A stretch of 12,724 nucleotides of DNA, taken from contig DASZJL010000215.1 of assembly GCA_035948135.1 (NCBI GenBank), forward strand, positions 1-12,724. The letters are read 5' to 3'. Source of the DNA: CADDZP01 sp035948135 (GTDB taxonomy: Bacteria > Actinomycetota > Acidimicrobiia > Acidimicrobiales > AC-14). Below, in pieces: positions 1 through 7,642 of the stretch; the first letter of the stretch is position 1; each line of letters begins with the position of its first letter. The translations under genes were made by a program, and so were the position numbers. The notes beneath the pieces are model-generated. The model was not told where the DNA came from. It worked only from the letters and a program-made list of their open reading frames with translations, and made no database searches.

Positions 1-1206
1 ACCGACGAGGTGGGCAACGTCCTGCGAGCACTCGACGGGCGGGCCGTGCCGGCCGGCCCCAGTGGTGCTCCGACCCGGGGCATGGCCCACGTGCTGCCGA
101 CGGGGCGCAACTTCTACTCGGTCGATCCCAAGGCCATCCCCTCCCGGCTCGCGTGGGACGTCGGGCAGAAGCTGGCCGCCGAGGTCATCGACCGCCACGT
201 CAAAGAGAAGGGTGCGCCCCCCACGACCGTCGGCCTCGTCGTCTGGGGCACGGCCTGCATGCGCACCGGCGGCGATGACGTGGCCGAGATTCTCGCCCTC
301 CTCGGCGTGCACCCGGTGTGGGCCCCGGAGTCGGGCCGCGTCACAGGCATCGAGCTGATTCCCGACGACGAACTGCACCGACCCCGGGTCGATGTGGTCG
401 TCCGCATCTCGGGCTTCTTCCGCGACGCCTTCCCTCACGTGGTCGCCATGCTGGACGACGCCGCCCGCCTGGCCGGCTTCGACGACGACCCCCGCGTGTT
501 CGGGGCCAAACCCGGTGCCTACGGCTCCGGCATCCTCGCCGTGCTCGACTCTGGTGAGTGGCATGACGACGGCGACCTGGCCGCCGTCTACACGGCGTGG
601 GGTGGCTACAGCTACGGGCGGGCGGGGATGGGCGCCCCGGCGCGCGAGGCCATGGCTCGGCGCTTCGCCACCGTCCAGGTGGCGGTCAAGAACCAGGACA
701 ACCGAGAGCACGACATCTTCGACTCCGATGACTACCTCCAGGATCACGGCGGGATGATCGCCACGATCAGGGCCCTGACGGGGGAGGATCCGGTGGCGTT
801 CTTCGGAGACTCGTCCGATCCGGCCCGACCCCGGGTGCGAACGCTTTCCGAAGAGGCGGCGCGGGTCGTGCGTACACGCGTGATCAACCCGAAGTGGATC
901 GCCGCCATGCGTACGCATGGGTACAAGGGCGCCTTCGAGCTGGCGGCGACCGTCGACTATCTCTTCGGCTACGACGCCACCGCGCGCGTCGTCGAGGACT
1001 GGATGTACGAACGGGTCACCGACGCGTACGTGGGCGATCCCGAGACGAGGAAGTTCTTCGAGCGCTCGAACCCGTGGGCACTCCGCTCGATCGCCGAGCG
1101 ACTGCTGGAAGCCAACGAACGCGGCCTGTGGGACGCGTCCGACGAGGCCCTGGCGACACTGCGCGACGCCGTGCTCGAGGGCGAGGGATGGGAGGAGTCA
1201 CGTTGA
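1..1206 (+). CDS. cobN: Cobaltochelatase large subunit CobN, C-terminal part (5'-truncated by window edge)
   Basis: The open frame runs from base 1 (first codon ACC) and gives 401 residues, so the true start lies outside the window. A GTG at base 10 is internal. CobN is the large, porphyrin-binding subunit of the cobaltochelatase that inserts Co2+ into hydrogenobyrinic acid diamide (late-insertion cobalamin pathway, cytoplasmic). The recognisable family block is near the start: a conserved LPTGRNFYSVDPKAIPSR stretch (about residues 33-50), then VVWGTACMRTGGDD and DVVVRISGFFRDAFPH. These are typical of the CobN/BchH/ChlH C-terminal domain. Full-length CobN proteins are about 1,100-1,300 residues, so roughly a third is present. 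The stop codon overlaps the TTG start of the AAA+/VWA chelatase partner, which points to translational coupling. ChlH (Mg chelatase) is the only serious alternative. The neighbouring cobT and the absence of chlorophyll genes favour CobN. Confidence 0.93.
   Translation, partial: TDEVGNVLRALDGRAVPAGPSGAPTRGMAHVLPTGRNFYSVDPKAIPSRLAWDVGQKLAAEVIDRHVKEKGAPPTTVGLVVWGTACMRTGGDDVAEILALLGVHPVWAPESGRVTGIELIPDDELHRPRVDVVVRISGFFRDAFPHVVAMLDDAARLAGFDDDPRVFGAKPGAYGSGILAVLDSGEWHDDGDLAAVYTAWGGYSYGRAGMGAPAREAMARRFATVQVAVKNQDNREHDIFDSDDYLQDHGGMIATIRALTGEDPVAFFGDSSDPARPRVRTLSEEAARVVRTRVINPKWIAAMRTHGYKGAFELAATVDYLFGYDATARVVEDWMYERVTDAYVGDPETRKFFERSNPWALRSIAERLLEANERGLWDASDEALATLRDAVLEGEGWEESR
1191..1197 (+). promoter_or_regulatory. 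Strong Shine-Dalgarno (GGAGGAG) that decides the TTG start of the chelatase subunit
   Basis: GGAGGAG lies inside the 3' end of cobN, 5 nt before a TTG at 1203. An in-frame ATG exists at 1188, but it lies upstream of this motif and has only a poorly placed purine stretch before it. The TTG is therefore the better start, and it overlaps the cobN stop (TTGA). Confidence 0.6.
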
Positions 1207-2858
1207 GGCCAGCGTTCCCCTTCACTGCGGTGGTGGGCCAGGAGGATGCCAAGCTGGCGCTGCTCCTGAACGCCATCGACCCCGCCATCGGCGGCGTGTT
1301 GCTGCGAGGCCACAAGGGAAGCGCCAAGTCGACGCTGGCCCGCGGCCTGGCCTCCCTCCTCCCGGGCAACGCTCCATTCGTGGAGCTCCCCGTCGGTGCG
1401 ACCGAGGATCGCGTCGTCGGCACGATCGACATCGAAGGTGCGCTCACCGAGGGTCGCCGGCGCTTTCACCCCGGTCTGTTGCAAGGGGCCCACGGGGGTG
1501 TGTTGTACGTCGACGAGGTCAACCTCCTTCCGGACCACCTCGTCGACGTCCTCCTCGACGTGGCCGCCAGCGGCGTCAATCGAGTCGAACGGGAAGGGAT
1601 CTCCGAGGCGCACCCCAGCCGCTTCGTGCTCATCGGATCGATGAACCCGGAGGAAGGCGACCTCCGCCCCCAGCTCCTCGACCGCTTCGGCCTGGCCGTC
1701 GACATCGTCGCCGCCGTCGACCCCGACGAACGAGCGGAAGCCGTGCGCCGCCGCCTGGCGTTCGACCGAGACCCGGACAAGCTGGCGACGGCCTTCGACG
1801 AGGGCGACCTTCGCGACCGCATCGCGGCGTGCATGCCCGCCGCGCTCCCGGCCGACGTGCTCGACACCGTGACGCGACTGTGTGCCGCCGTGGGTGCCGA
1901 AGGGCTCCGCGCCGACCTGGTGATCTGCCGGGCGGCGGCCGCAATCGCCGGATGGGAAGGCCGTGCCGACGCCACCGACGACGACGTCCGCCGGGTGGCT
2001 CCCCTGGCGCTGGCCCACCGCCGGCGGCGTTCGCCGTTCGAGGAGCCGGGCATCACCGACGAGGAGATCGCCGAAGCGCTGGAGGACGAGAAGACTGGAC
2101 CGGCGGTCGAAGACCGCGTCGCCGACCCCGACGACCCGCCCACGCGCGTCGTCCCTCTTCAGGCCGGTGGCGGCGCCGCAACCGGTCGGCGGTCGACGGC
2201 CGAGGGCGGGCGCGGGCGTCTGGTCGGCGACCGGGTGCCCGACGGGCCGGTCACGTCCCTCGCCGTCGGCGCCACCGTGCGCGCCGCGGCCGCCCGCGGC
2301 GCCGTGGCGGTCGAGACCCAGGACGTGCGGGAGGCCGTGCGTGAGCACAAGGCCGGCAACCTCGTCATTCTCGTCGTGGACGCATCCGGGTCGATGGGCG
2401 TCGAGCGGCGAATGGAGGCGGTCAAGGGCGCCGTTGTCGGTCTGCTCCTCGACGCCTATCAGCGCCGAGACCGCGTCGCCCTCGTGACCTTCCGGGGCGA
2501 CAAGGCCGACGTTCTCCTCCGGCCGACGGGCAGTGTCGAGGTCGCCCGGGCCCGCCTCACCGACGTGCCGACCGGCGGGAAGACGCCGCTGGCCGCGGGC
2601 ATCGCCGCGGGCCTGGACCTCGCCCTGCGCAACCACGGCGAGCACCGGCCCCTACTCGTCGTCGTCACCGACGGACGCCATACCGAGGGCGCCGACCCCA
2701 CCGACGCGGCTGCCGCCGTGAAGCGCCAAGGCATCCCGGCCGTCGTCGTCGACGCCGAGGACTCGCGTGGCCGGTTGGGCCTGGCCCGTCCGCTGGCCGA
2801 GGCCATGTCTGCCCGCTATCTGACCCTGAAGGAACTCACCCCGGAGGTGCTGCAGTGA
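1203..2858 (+). CDS. Fused ChlI/ChlD-type AAA+ ATPase with VWA domain, cobaltochelatase motor subunit
   Basis: This 551-residue protein is predicted to be the ATP-driven motor that partners CobN in cobalt insertion. The N-terminal AAA+ module has Walker A GHKGSAKST (residues 36-44), Walker B VLYVDEVN (100-107), and a sensor/arginine-finger region GSMNPEEGDLRPQLLDRFG (145-163). A charged, Gly-rich linker (about 295-345) leads to a C-terminal von Willebrand A domain with an intact MIDAS: DASGS (393-397), Thr461 and Asp490. The domain order matches ChlI fused to ChlD, as in the actinobacterial CobN partner, rather than separate CobS and CobT-like subunits. It is somewhat shorter than many relatives (620-700 residues), mostly in the linker. 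TTG at 1203 was chosen for its Shine-Dalgarno; ATG at 1188 would add five residues. The last codon overlaps the cobT GTG. A Mg-chelatase role is possible by homology alone, but the context argues for cobalt. Confidence 0.88.
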   Translation: MRPAFPFTAVVGQEDAKLALLLNAIDPAIGGVLLRGHKGSAKSTLARGLASLLPGNAPFVELPVGATEDRVVGTIDIEGALTEGRRRFHPGLLQGAHGGVLYVDEVNLLPDHLVDVLLDVAASGVNRVEREGISEAHPSRFVLIGSMNPEEGDLRPQLLDRFGLAVDIVAAVDPDERAEAVRRRLAFDRDPDKLATAFDEGDLRDRIAACMPAALPADVLDTVTRLCAAVGAEGLRADLVICRAAAAIAGWEGRADATDDDVRRVAPLALAHRRRRSPFEEPGITDEEIAEALEDEKTGPAVEDRVADPDDPPTRVVPLQAGGGAATGRRSTAEGGRGRLVGDRVPDGPVTSLAVGATVRAAAARGAVAVETQDVREAVREHKAGNLVILVVDASGSMGVERRMEAVKGAVVGLLLDAYQRRDRVALVTFRGDKADVLLRPTGSVEVARARLTDVPTGGKTPLAAGIAAGLDLALRNHGEHRPLLVVVTDGRHTEGADPTDAAAAVKRQGIPAVVVDAEDSRGRLGLARPLAEAMSARYLTLKELTPEVLQ

Positions 2859-3865
2859 ACGCAGTGAACGAAGAGGCCATGCGAGACGCCCGCCAGCTGC
2901 ACGACCGGCTCACCAAGCCGCGTGGGTCGCTCGGCCGCCTCGAGGAGGTGGGCGTCCGGCTCGCCGGCATCGCCGGCCAATGCCCGCCGCCGATTCCCGA
3001 CCCTGCAACGGTCGCCGTGTTCGCGGGCGACCACGGCGTGCTCGCCGAGGGGGTCACGCCGTGGCCCCAGGAGGTGACGGCCCAGATGGTTGCCAACTTC
3101 TGCGCGGGGGGAGCGGCCGTCAACGTCCTGGCCCGCCAGGCAGGGGCGCAGGTTGTAGTCGTCGACGTCGGCGTGGCCGCCGACCTGGAACCTGCATCCG
3201 GGCTGTTGCTGCGCAAGGTGCGACGCGGCACCGCCAACCTGGCCGTCGAACCGGCGATGACCGACGAGGAGTGCGAGCAGGCGCTGGCCGTCGGCCGCGA
3301 TGTCGCGGCCATGTCCATCGACGGCGGCGCCCGCGCCCTTGTCACTGGCGACATGGGCATCGGCAACACCACCGCCTCAGCCGCTCTCATCGCCGCCTTC
3401 ACGGGCCGCCCGGCGGCCGAGGTGACAGGACGAGGCACCGGCGTCGACGACGCGACATTGCAGCGCAAGATCGAGGTCGTCGAGCGGGCGCTACGGCGCG
3501 CCACCGGCGACCCGCTGGCCGAGCTGGGGGGCCTGGAGATCGCCGCGCTCGCGGGGTTCATCCTCGAAGGGGCGAGCCGGGACGTGCCCGTCGTTGTCGA
3601 CGGTGTGATCGCCTGCGCCGCGCTCCTCGCCGCCGCCGCACGTCAGCCTCGGGTCGTCGATGGGTGCGTGGCTGGGCACATGTCGACCGAGCCCGGCGCC
3701 GCCGCGGCCCTCGACCACCTCGGCCTGGAACCGCTGCTCGACCTCGGGCTGCGACTCGGTGAAGGCACCGGGGCGGTGCTCGCTCTCCACCTCGTCCGGG
3801 CGGCCGCCTTGGTGCTGAACGAGATGGCCACGTTCGACAGCGCGGGGGTCAGCGAGAAAGCCTGA
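2855..3865 (+). CDS. cobT: Nicotinate-nucleotide:dimethylbenzimidazole phosphoribosyltransferase
   Basis: This 336-residue enzyme transfers phosphoribose from nicotinate mononucleotide to 5,6-dimethylbenzimidazole. The product is alpha-ribazole phosphate, the activated lower ligand of cobalamin. Diagnostic motifs are KPRGSLGRLEE (21-31), FAGDHGV (56-62), GDMGIGNTT in the middle, and LGEGTGA near the C-terminus. Glu303 in that last motif corresponds to the catalytic glutamate of Salmonella CobT. The length is close to the usual 340-360 residues. The GTG start at 2855 overlaps the stop of the preceding gene (GTGA) and has GGAGG 7 nt upstream; a second GTG at 2864 is possible but further from the Shine-Dalgarno. 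This CobT is the phosphoribosyltransferase, not the unrelated chelatase subunit that shares its name in Pseudomonas denitrificans. Confidence 0.95.
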   Translation: MNAVNEEAMRDARQLHDRLTKPRGSLGRLEEVGVRLAGIAGQCPPPIPDPATVAVFAGDHGVLAEGVTPWPQEVTAQMVANFCAGGAAVNVLARQAGAQVVVVDVGVAADLEPASGLLLRKVRRGTANLAVEPAMTDEECEQALAVGRDVAAMSIDGGARALVTGDMGIGNTTASAALIAAFTGRPAAEVTGRGTGVDDATLQRKIEVVERALRRATGDPLAELGGLEIAALAGFILEGASRDVPVVVDGVIACAALLAAAARQPRVVDGCVAGHMSTEPGAAAALDHLGLEPLLDLGLRLGEGTGAVLALHLVRAAALVLNEMATFDSAGVSEKA

Positions 3866-3870
3866 GCGCC

Positions 3871-4803
3871 ATGGACGAGGCCGTCGTTGCCGCCCTGCTC
3901 GGCGAGGGCACGCAGCTCCAACGCGTCCGACGGCTGTCGGCGGGTGCGTCCCGCGCCATGTGGGCGGTCGACACCGTTGGCCCTGACGGCACCGAGCAGC
4001 ACGTGATCGTGCGCACCGACCCGCGGGGGGCCAGCCGGCCGACGCCGCCGGTTCCCGAGGGTGCCTTGTTGCGCGCCGCGGCCGACGCCGGCGTGCCGGT
4101 GCCTCGCGTCGTGGCCGAGGACGACGAACACCTCGTGGTCGAGCGCATCGAGGGGGAGACGATCCCGCGGAAGATCCTGCGAGACGAGCAGTACGCGCAA
4201 GCGTTGCCGAAGCTGGCGGCGCAGTGCGGGGAGGCGCTCGCAGCCATCCACGCCATCCCGCTCGACCGGGTGCCCGGCCTGACCGCCCAGGACGATGTCG
4301 TCGCCACGTGGCGGACGATGCTCGACGGGTTCGGCCAGCCCCACCCCACGTTCGAGCTGGCGCTGCGCTGGCTCGACGAACGCCGGCCGGTGGCCACGGG
4401 CGCCGCCGTGGTCCACGGCGACTTCCGCAACGGCAACCTCATCGTCGGCCCTGACGGCCTGCGCGCCGTACTCGACTGGGAATTGGCCCACGTCGGCGAC
4501 CCGATGGAGGACCTGGGATGGCTGTGCGTCAAGTCGTGGCGCTTCGGCGTCGACCGGCCCGTCGGCGGATTCGGCGAACGTGAGGACCTCTTCGCCGCCT
4601 ACCAGAGCGCCTCGGGTCGGGCCGTGGATCCCGACGTCGTGCGCTGGTGGGAGGTCTTGGGCACGCTCAAGTGGGGGATCATGTGTATCGCGCAGGCCTT
4701 CACGCACCTCTCGGGCACGGTCCGATCGGTGGAGCTGGCGACCATCGGTCGCCGGGTGGCCGAGAACGAGTGGGACCTCCTGGAGTTGATCGGTAGTGAC
4801 TGA
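3871..4803 (+). CDS. APH-fold phosphotransferase family protein (substrate unknown)
   Basis: This 310-residue protein has an aminoglycoside phosphotransferase/choline kinase fold. The catalytic loop HGDFRNGN (182-189) supplies the expected base Asp184 and metal-binding Asn189. It is followed by VLDWELAHVGDPMEDLGW (200-217), where Asp202 is the DFG-equivalent metal ligand. The N-lobe nucleotide-binding strand reads VIVRTDP (45-51), with Arg where classical kinases have Lys. Arg at this place is, as I recall, common in the ACAD10/ACAD11-like group of these proteins. ATG at 3871 begins 5 nt after the cobT stop, with only a weak GAGAAAG Shine-Dalgarno, so coupling to cobT translation is likely. 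The 3' end overlaps the next gene by 8 bp. Antibiotic resistance is improbable from family and context. Candidates are an acyl-CoA-metabolism kinase, or (speculative) a small-molecule kinase serving cobalamin assembly. Confidence 0.85.
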   Translation: MDEAVVAALLGEGTQLQRVRRLSAGASRAMWAVDTVGPDGTEQHVIVRTDPRGASRPTPPVPEGALLRAAADAGVPVPRVVAEDDEHLVVERIEGETIPRKILRDEQYAQALPKLAAQCGEALAAIHAIPLDRVPGLTAQDDVVATWRTMLDGFGQPHPTFELALRWLDERRPVATGAAVVHGDFRNGNLIVGPDGLRAVLDWELAHVGDPMEDLGWLCVKSWRFGVDRPVGGFGEREDLFAAYQSASGRAVDPDVVRWWEVLGTLKWGIMCIAQAFTHLSGTVRSVELATIGRRVAENEWDLLELIGSD

Positions 4804-5164
4804 GCCCCACGACATCCCGACCGCCGCACAGCTGGTCGAGGCCGTGCGGGAGTTCCTCGAACGCGACGTCATGGAGGCCACGGAGGGCCGGGTGCAGTTC
4901 CACGCCCGGGTGGCGATCAATGCCCTGAACATGGTCCAGCGGGAGCTCGAGGTGGGTCTGCGGCAAGCGGCCGAGCACCGGGCCCGCCTGGAAGCGCTGG
5001 GGTTCGCCGACGAGGCGGCCCTGTCCGCCGCCATCCGCAGCGGCGAGATCGACGAACGGCGGGCCGAGGTGGTCGCGGCGCTGCGCGCCACGGTGCGAGC
5101 CAAGCTCGAGGTCAGCAACCCCCGTTATCTGGCGCTCGGCACGGCGAAATCACCCGATTCCTAG
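4796..5164 (+). CDS. Small DUF6285-like protein, partner of the phosphotransferase
   Basis: This 122-residue, probably all-helical cytoplasmic protein has no signal peptide or membrane segment. The N-terminal pattern PTAAQLVEAVREFLERDVM (about 9-27), followed by GRVQFHARVAINALNMVQREL (about 31-51), matches what I recall of the DUF6285 family. That family is often encoded next to APH-like phosphotransferases and acyl-CoA dehydrogenases; the assignment is from memory of the pattern and not from a search. The GTG start at 4796 lies inside the end of the phosphotransferase gene (8-bp overlap), with GGAG about 10 nt upstream, so the two are almost certainly co-translated. It is the last gene of the plus-strand operon. 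Its function is unknown. The strict coupling suggests a subunit or regulator of the kinase. Confidence 0.75.
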   Translation: MTEPHDIPTAAQLVEAVREFLERDVMEATEGRVQFHARVAINALNMVQRELEVGLRQAAEHRARLEALGFADEAALSAAIRSGEIDERRAEVVAALRATVRAKLEVSNPRYLALGTAKSPDS

Positions 5165-5179
5165 GGCCAAATAGTCACA

Positions 5180-5210
5180 ACGGGCCATTGTCGTCCACGG
5201 CCCGTCGTGG
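5180..5210 (+). other. Potential stem-loop between the cob operon and the GGDEF/EAL gene
   Basis: ACGGGCC (5180-5186) and GGCCCGT (5199-5205) form a perfect 7-bp inverted repeat around a 12-nt loop. An overlapping, mutually exclusive stem CCACG/CGTGG (5195-5199 with 5206-5210) is also possible. The element starts 15 bp after the last cob-operon stop and ends 33 bp before the next start. It could act as a terminator, although only a weak CTTTCT follows, or as a leader structure or operator for the downstream gene. No c-di-GMP riboswitch core was recognised. Confidence 0.4.
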
Positions 5211-5243
5211 CTTTCTAGGACAAAGGGAGACCCGAGGAACCGA

Positions 5244-7631
5244 ATGGCCATGACTGCGCGTCGGACGGCGCAGCGACAACGCGACGGCGACAACGCGATC
5301 TTCTATGCCCACCCGCGTCCGGCGTGGGTGTGTGATCCCGCGACCGGCGCCGTCCTGGCCGTGAACGATGCGGCCGTGCGGGCCTACGGGTACGACGAAT
5401 CGGAGTTCCTGGCCATGACGCTCGACGACCTCGTCGCCGAGCGCATCGGTGAGCGCGTGACGCATCACCGCACAAAAGAGGGTTCCCTGCGCGAGGTCGA
5501 GGTGGAGGCCAGCAGCGTCGTCGTCGGGGGCCAGGTACTCCGACTGGTCGTCGCCACCGACGTAACCAGACAGCGGCAGCGAGAACGGCTGCTGCTCGAG
5601 TCCGAGAAGCGGCTGCGCGATCTGATCGACGCCACGACGGCCGTCATCTACGTCAAGTCCATCGACGGCCGGTACCTCCTCGTCAACAGCCGCTACGAGC
5701 AGCTCACCGGGATCCGGCGTGACGACGTGATCGGCCGGACCGACGCCGAACTGTGGCCGGCGCCGTTCGCAGCCGACATGCGCGCCAACGACCTGCGTGT
5801 GCTCGATGCCCTGGGACCCCTCGAGTTCGAGGAGCACGGTCCGGAGGGGTCGCCGCCGGTCACGTTCCTCGCCCACAAGTTCCCGCTGTTCGATCCCGAC
5901 GGAGTGCCGTACGCCATCGCCGGCATCTCGACCGACATCACGCAGCGCAAGAAGGCCGAGGAGCGGCTCCGGCGCAGCGAGGAGCGCTTCCGTGTCCTCG
6001 CCGAGAACGCCCAGGACTTCATCTTCCGCTACCGCCTCAAGGACAAGCCTGGGTTCGACTACGTGTCGCCCGCGTGCAAAGCGATCACCGGCTACGCGGC
6101 CGAGGAGCTGTACGCCGATCCCCGCCTCATCTTCAACCTCATCGAGGCGATGCACGTGCAGATGATGCGGGACGAGGGCCGGGCCAGCTTGCACCAGGCG
6201 TGGGATGTCGAAGTGCAGCGCAAGGACGGGTCGGTCATCTGGGTCGAGCAGCGGCTGAGTCTCATCACCGGCCCGTCAGGCGAGATCGACGCCATCGAAG
6301 GCATCGCCCGCGACGTCACGGCCCGCAAAGACGCCGAGCACCAGCTCGCCCACCAGGCTCTCCACGACTCGCTGACCGGCCTGCCCAACCGGCGCCTCCT
6401 CCTCGACCGCGTCGGACAGGCCTTGGCCCGCACGGAGCGTGAGAGTTCCGACGTGGCCGTCTTCCTCCTCGACCTCGACCGCTTCAAGCTGGTCAACGAC
6501 AGCTGGGGGCACTCGGCCGGCGACCGGGTGTTGGTTGCGGTGGCCGAGCGGCTGGGCCGGGCCGTGCGTCCCGGCGATACCGTCGCCCGCTTCGGGGGAG
6601 ACGAGTTCGTCGTTGTCCGCGAAGGCGTGGACGGCGCCTGGGAGGCGGCCCGTTTCGGAGAGCGGCTCGTGAAGGCGGTGGCCGGTGAGCTCCCGATCAA
6701 CGGTGAGGAGGTCTTCCTCACCGCCAGCCTCGGCATCGCGGTGGGCGGCGTGAACGCCAGCGCCGAGGCGATGTTGCGTGACGCGGACGCGGCGATGTAC
6801 AGCGCCAAGGAGAAGGGGCGCGGCCGCGTCGAGCTCTTCGACGCCGACGCCCGGGTGCGGGCCGCGGGGCGCCTCTCCGCCGAAGCGGCGCTGCGCCGCG
6901 CTGTCGAGCGCGAGGAATTCGTCGTCCTCTACCAGCCGATCATCTCCATCGCCGACGAGTGCGTCGTGGGGGCCGAGGCGCTGGTGCGGTGGGACGTACC
7001 CGGCGAGCAGCGGGTGTCGCCCACGGAGTTCATCCCCCTCGCAGAAGAGACCGGCCTCATCGTTCCACTCGGCCAGTGGGTGCTGGACCACGCATGTGAC
7101 CAGTTGCGTCAGTGGCACGAGGCCGGGCTCGACCCTGGGACGGTCTCGGTGAACGTGTCAGCGCGGCAGCTGTCGGCGGGCAGCTTCGCAACATCGGTCA
7201 ACGACGCCATCCGTCGGAACCATTTGAAGCCCGGCTCGTTGAGCTTCGAGATCACCGAGACGGTCCTGATGGAGGACATCGAGCGCGCCATCGAAGCCCT
7301 CGTCGGGCTCAAGGCTCTCGGCGTGCACGTGGCCGTGGACGACTTCGGCACCGGCTACTCGTCGCTCGCTTACCTCAAGCGTTTGCCGCTCGACACCCTG
7401 AAGATCGACCGCGCCTTCGTCGACGGCCTCGGCACCGACCCGAACGACTCGGCCATCGTGACGGCCGTCGTCGGCGTGGCCCGCGCCTTGGGCTTGGCGG
7501 TCACGGCCGAGGGGGTCGAGACCGACGTGCAGCTCGCCGAACTGCGGCGCCTCGAATGTGACTACGCACAGGGCTTCCGGTTCTCGCGGCCGATCCCGCC
7601 CGACGAGTTCGTCTCCTTCATCACGCGCTGA
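5244..7631 (+). CDS. PAS-PAS-PAS-GGDEF-EAL cyclic-di-GMP synthase/phosphodiesterase
   Basis: This 795-residue signalling enzyme has no predicted membrane segment, so it should be a cytoplasmic sensor. Three PAS domains occupy about 15-110, 120-233 and 243-363; the second and third end in typical ISTDITQRKKAEERL and IARDVTARKDAEHQL linkers. The GGDEF domain (about 370-535) has an intact active site RFGGDEF (GGDEF 451-455). An upstream RPGD (442-445) sits five residues before it, a canonical RxxD inhibitory I-site. The EAL domain (about 545-795) keeps EAL (578-580), Asn637, Glu669, DDFGTG (699-704), Lys720 and the EGVET motif (756-760). Both catalytic halves thus look competent: GTP to c-di-GMP, and c-di-GMP to pGpG. 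The PAS input probably sets the balance. The ATG at 5244 has GAGG 6 nt upstream; an ATG at 5250 is the alternative. It stands alone, 79 bp after the cob operon and convergent with the next gene. PAS ligands cannot be read from sequence. Confidence 0.95.
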   Translation: MAMTARRTAQRQRDGDNAIFYAHPRPAWVCDPATGAVLAVNDAAVRAYGYDESEFLAMTLDDLVAERIGERVTHHRTKEGSLREVEVEASSVVVGGQVLRLVVATDVTRQRQRERLLLESEKRLRDLIDATTAVIYVKSIDGRYLLVNSRYEQLTGIRRDDVIGRTDAELWPAPFAADMRANDLRVLDALGPLEFEEHGPEGSPPVTFLAHKFPLFDPDGVPYAIAGISTDITQRKKAEERLRRSEERFRVLAENAQDFIFRYRLKDKPGFDYVSPACKAITGYAAEELYADPRLIFNLIEAMHVQMMRDEGRASLHQAWDVEVQRKDGSVIWVEQRLSLITGPSGEIDAIEGIARDVTARKDAEHQLAHQALHDSLTGLPNRRLLLDRVGQALARTERESSDVAVFLLDLDRFKLVNDSWGHSAGDRVLVAVAERLGRAVRPGDTVARFGGDEFVVVREGVDGAWEAARFGERLVKAVAGELPINGEEVFLTASLGIAVGGVNASAEAMLRDADAAMYSAKEKGRGRVELFDADARVRAAGRLSAEAALRRAVEREEFVVLYQPIISIADECVVGAEALVRWDVPGEQRVSPTEFIPLAEETGLIVPLGQWVLDHACDQLRQWHEAGLDPGTVSVNVSARQLSAGSFATSVNDAIRRNHLKPGSLSFEITETVLMEDIERAIEALVGLKALGVHVAVDDFGTGYSSLAYLKRLPLDTLKIDRAFVDGLGTDPNDSAIVTAVVGVARALGLAVTAEGVETDVQLAELRRLECDYAQGFRFSRPIPPDEFVSFITR

Positions 7632-7642
7632 GACGGCCGCTG

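Noticed and set aside
894..1202. 103-residue N-terminal extension of the chelatase ATPase
   Set aside because: It overlaps the conserved end of cobN in another frame and is Arg-rich noise. The homologous protein begins at the RPAFPFTAVVGQ region.
969..2645. A 558-codon open frame on the minus strand opposite cobN and the chelatase gene
   Set aside because: It is a GC-driven shadow in the codon-phase mirror of clearly real genes, with low-complexity His/Arg/Gly-rich product and no recognisable domain.
3871..4803. Antibiotic-resistance aminoglycoside kinase
   Set aside because: Only the general APH fold is present. Operon context and the Arg-containing nucleotide strand fit the housekeeping ACAD10/11-like group better.
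5165..5243. A c-di-GMP or cobalamin riboswitch before the GGDEF/EAL gene
   Set aside because: No GEMM core or B12-box sequence was recognisable; only simple inverted repeats are present.
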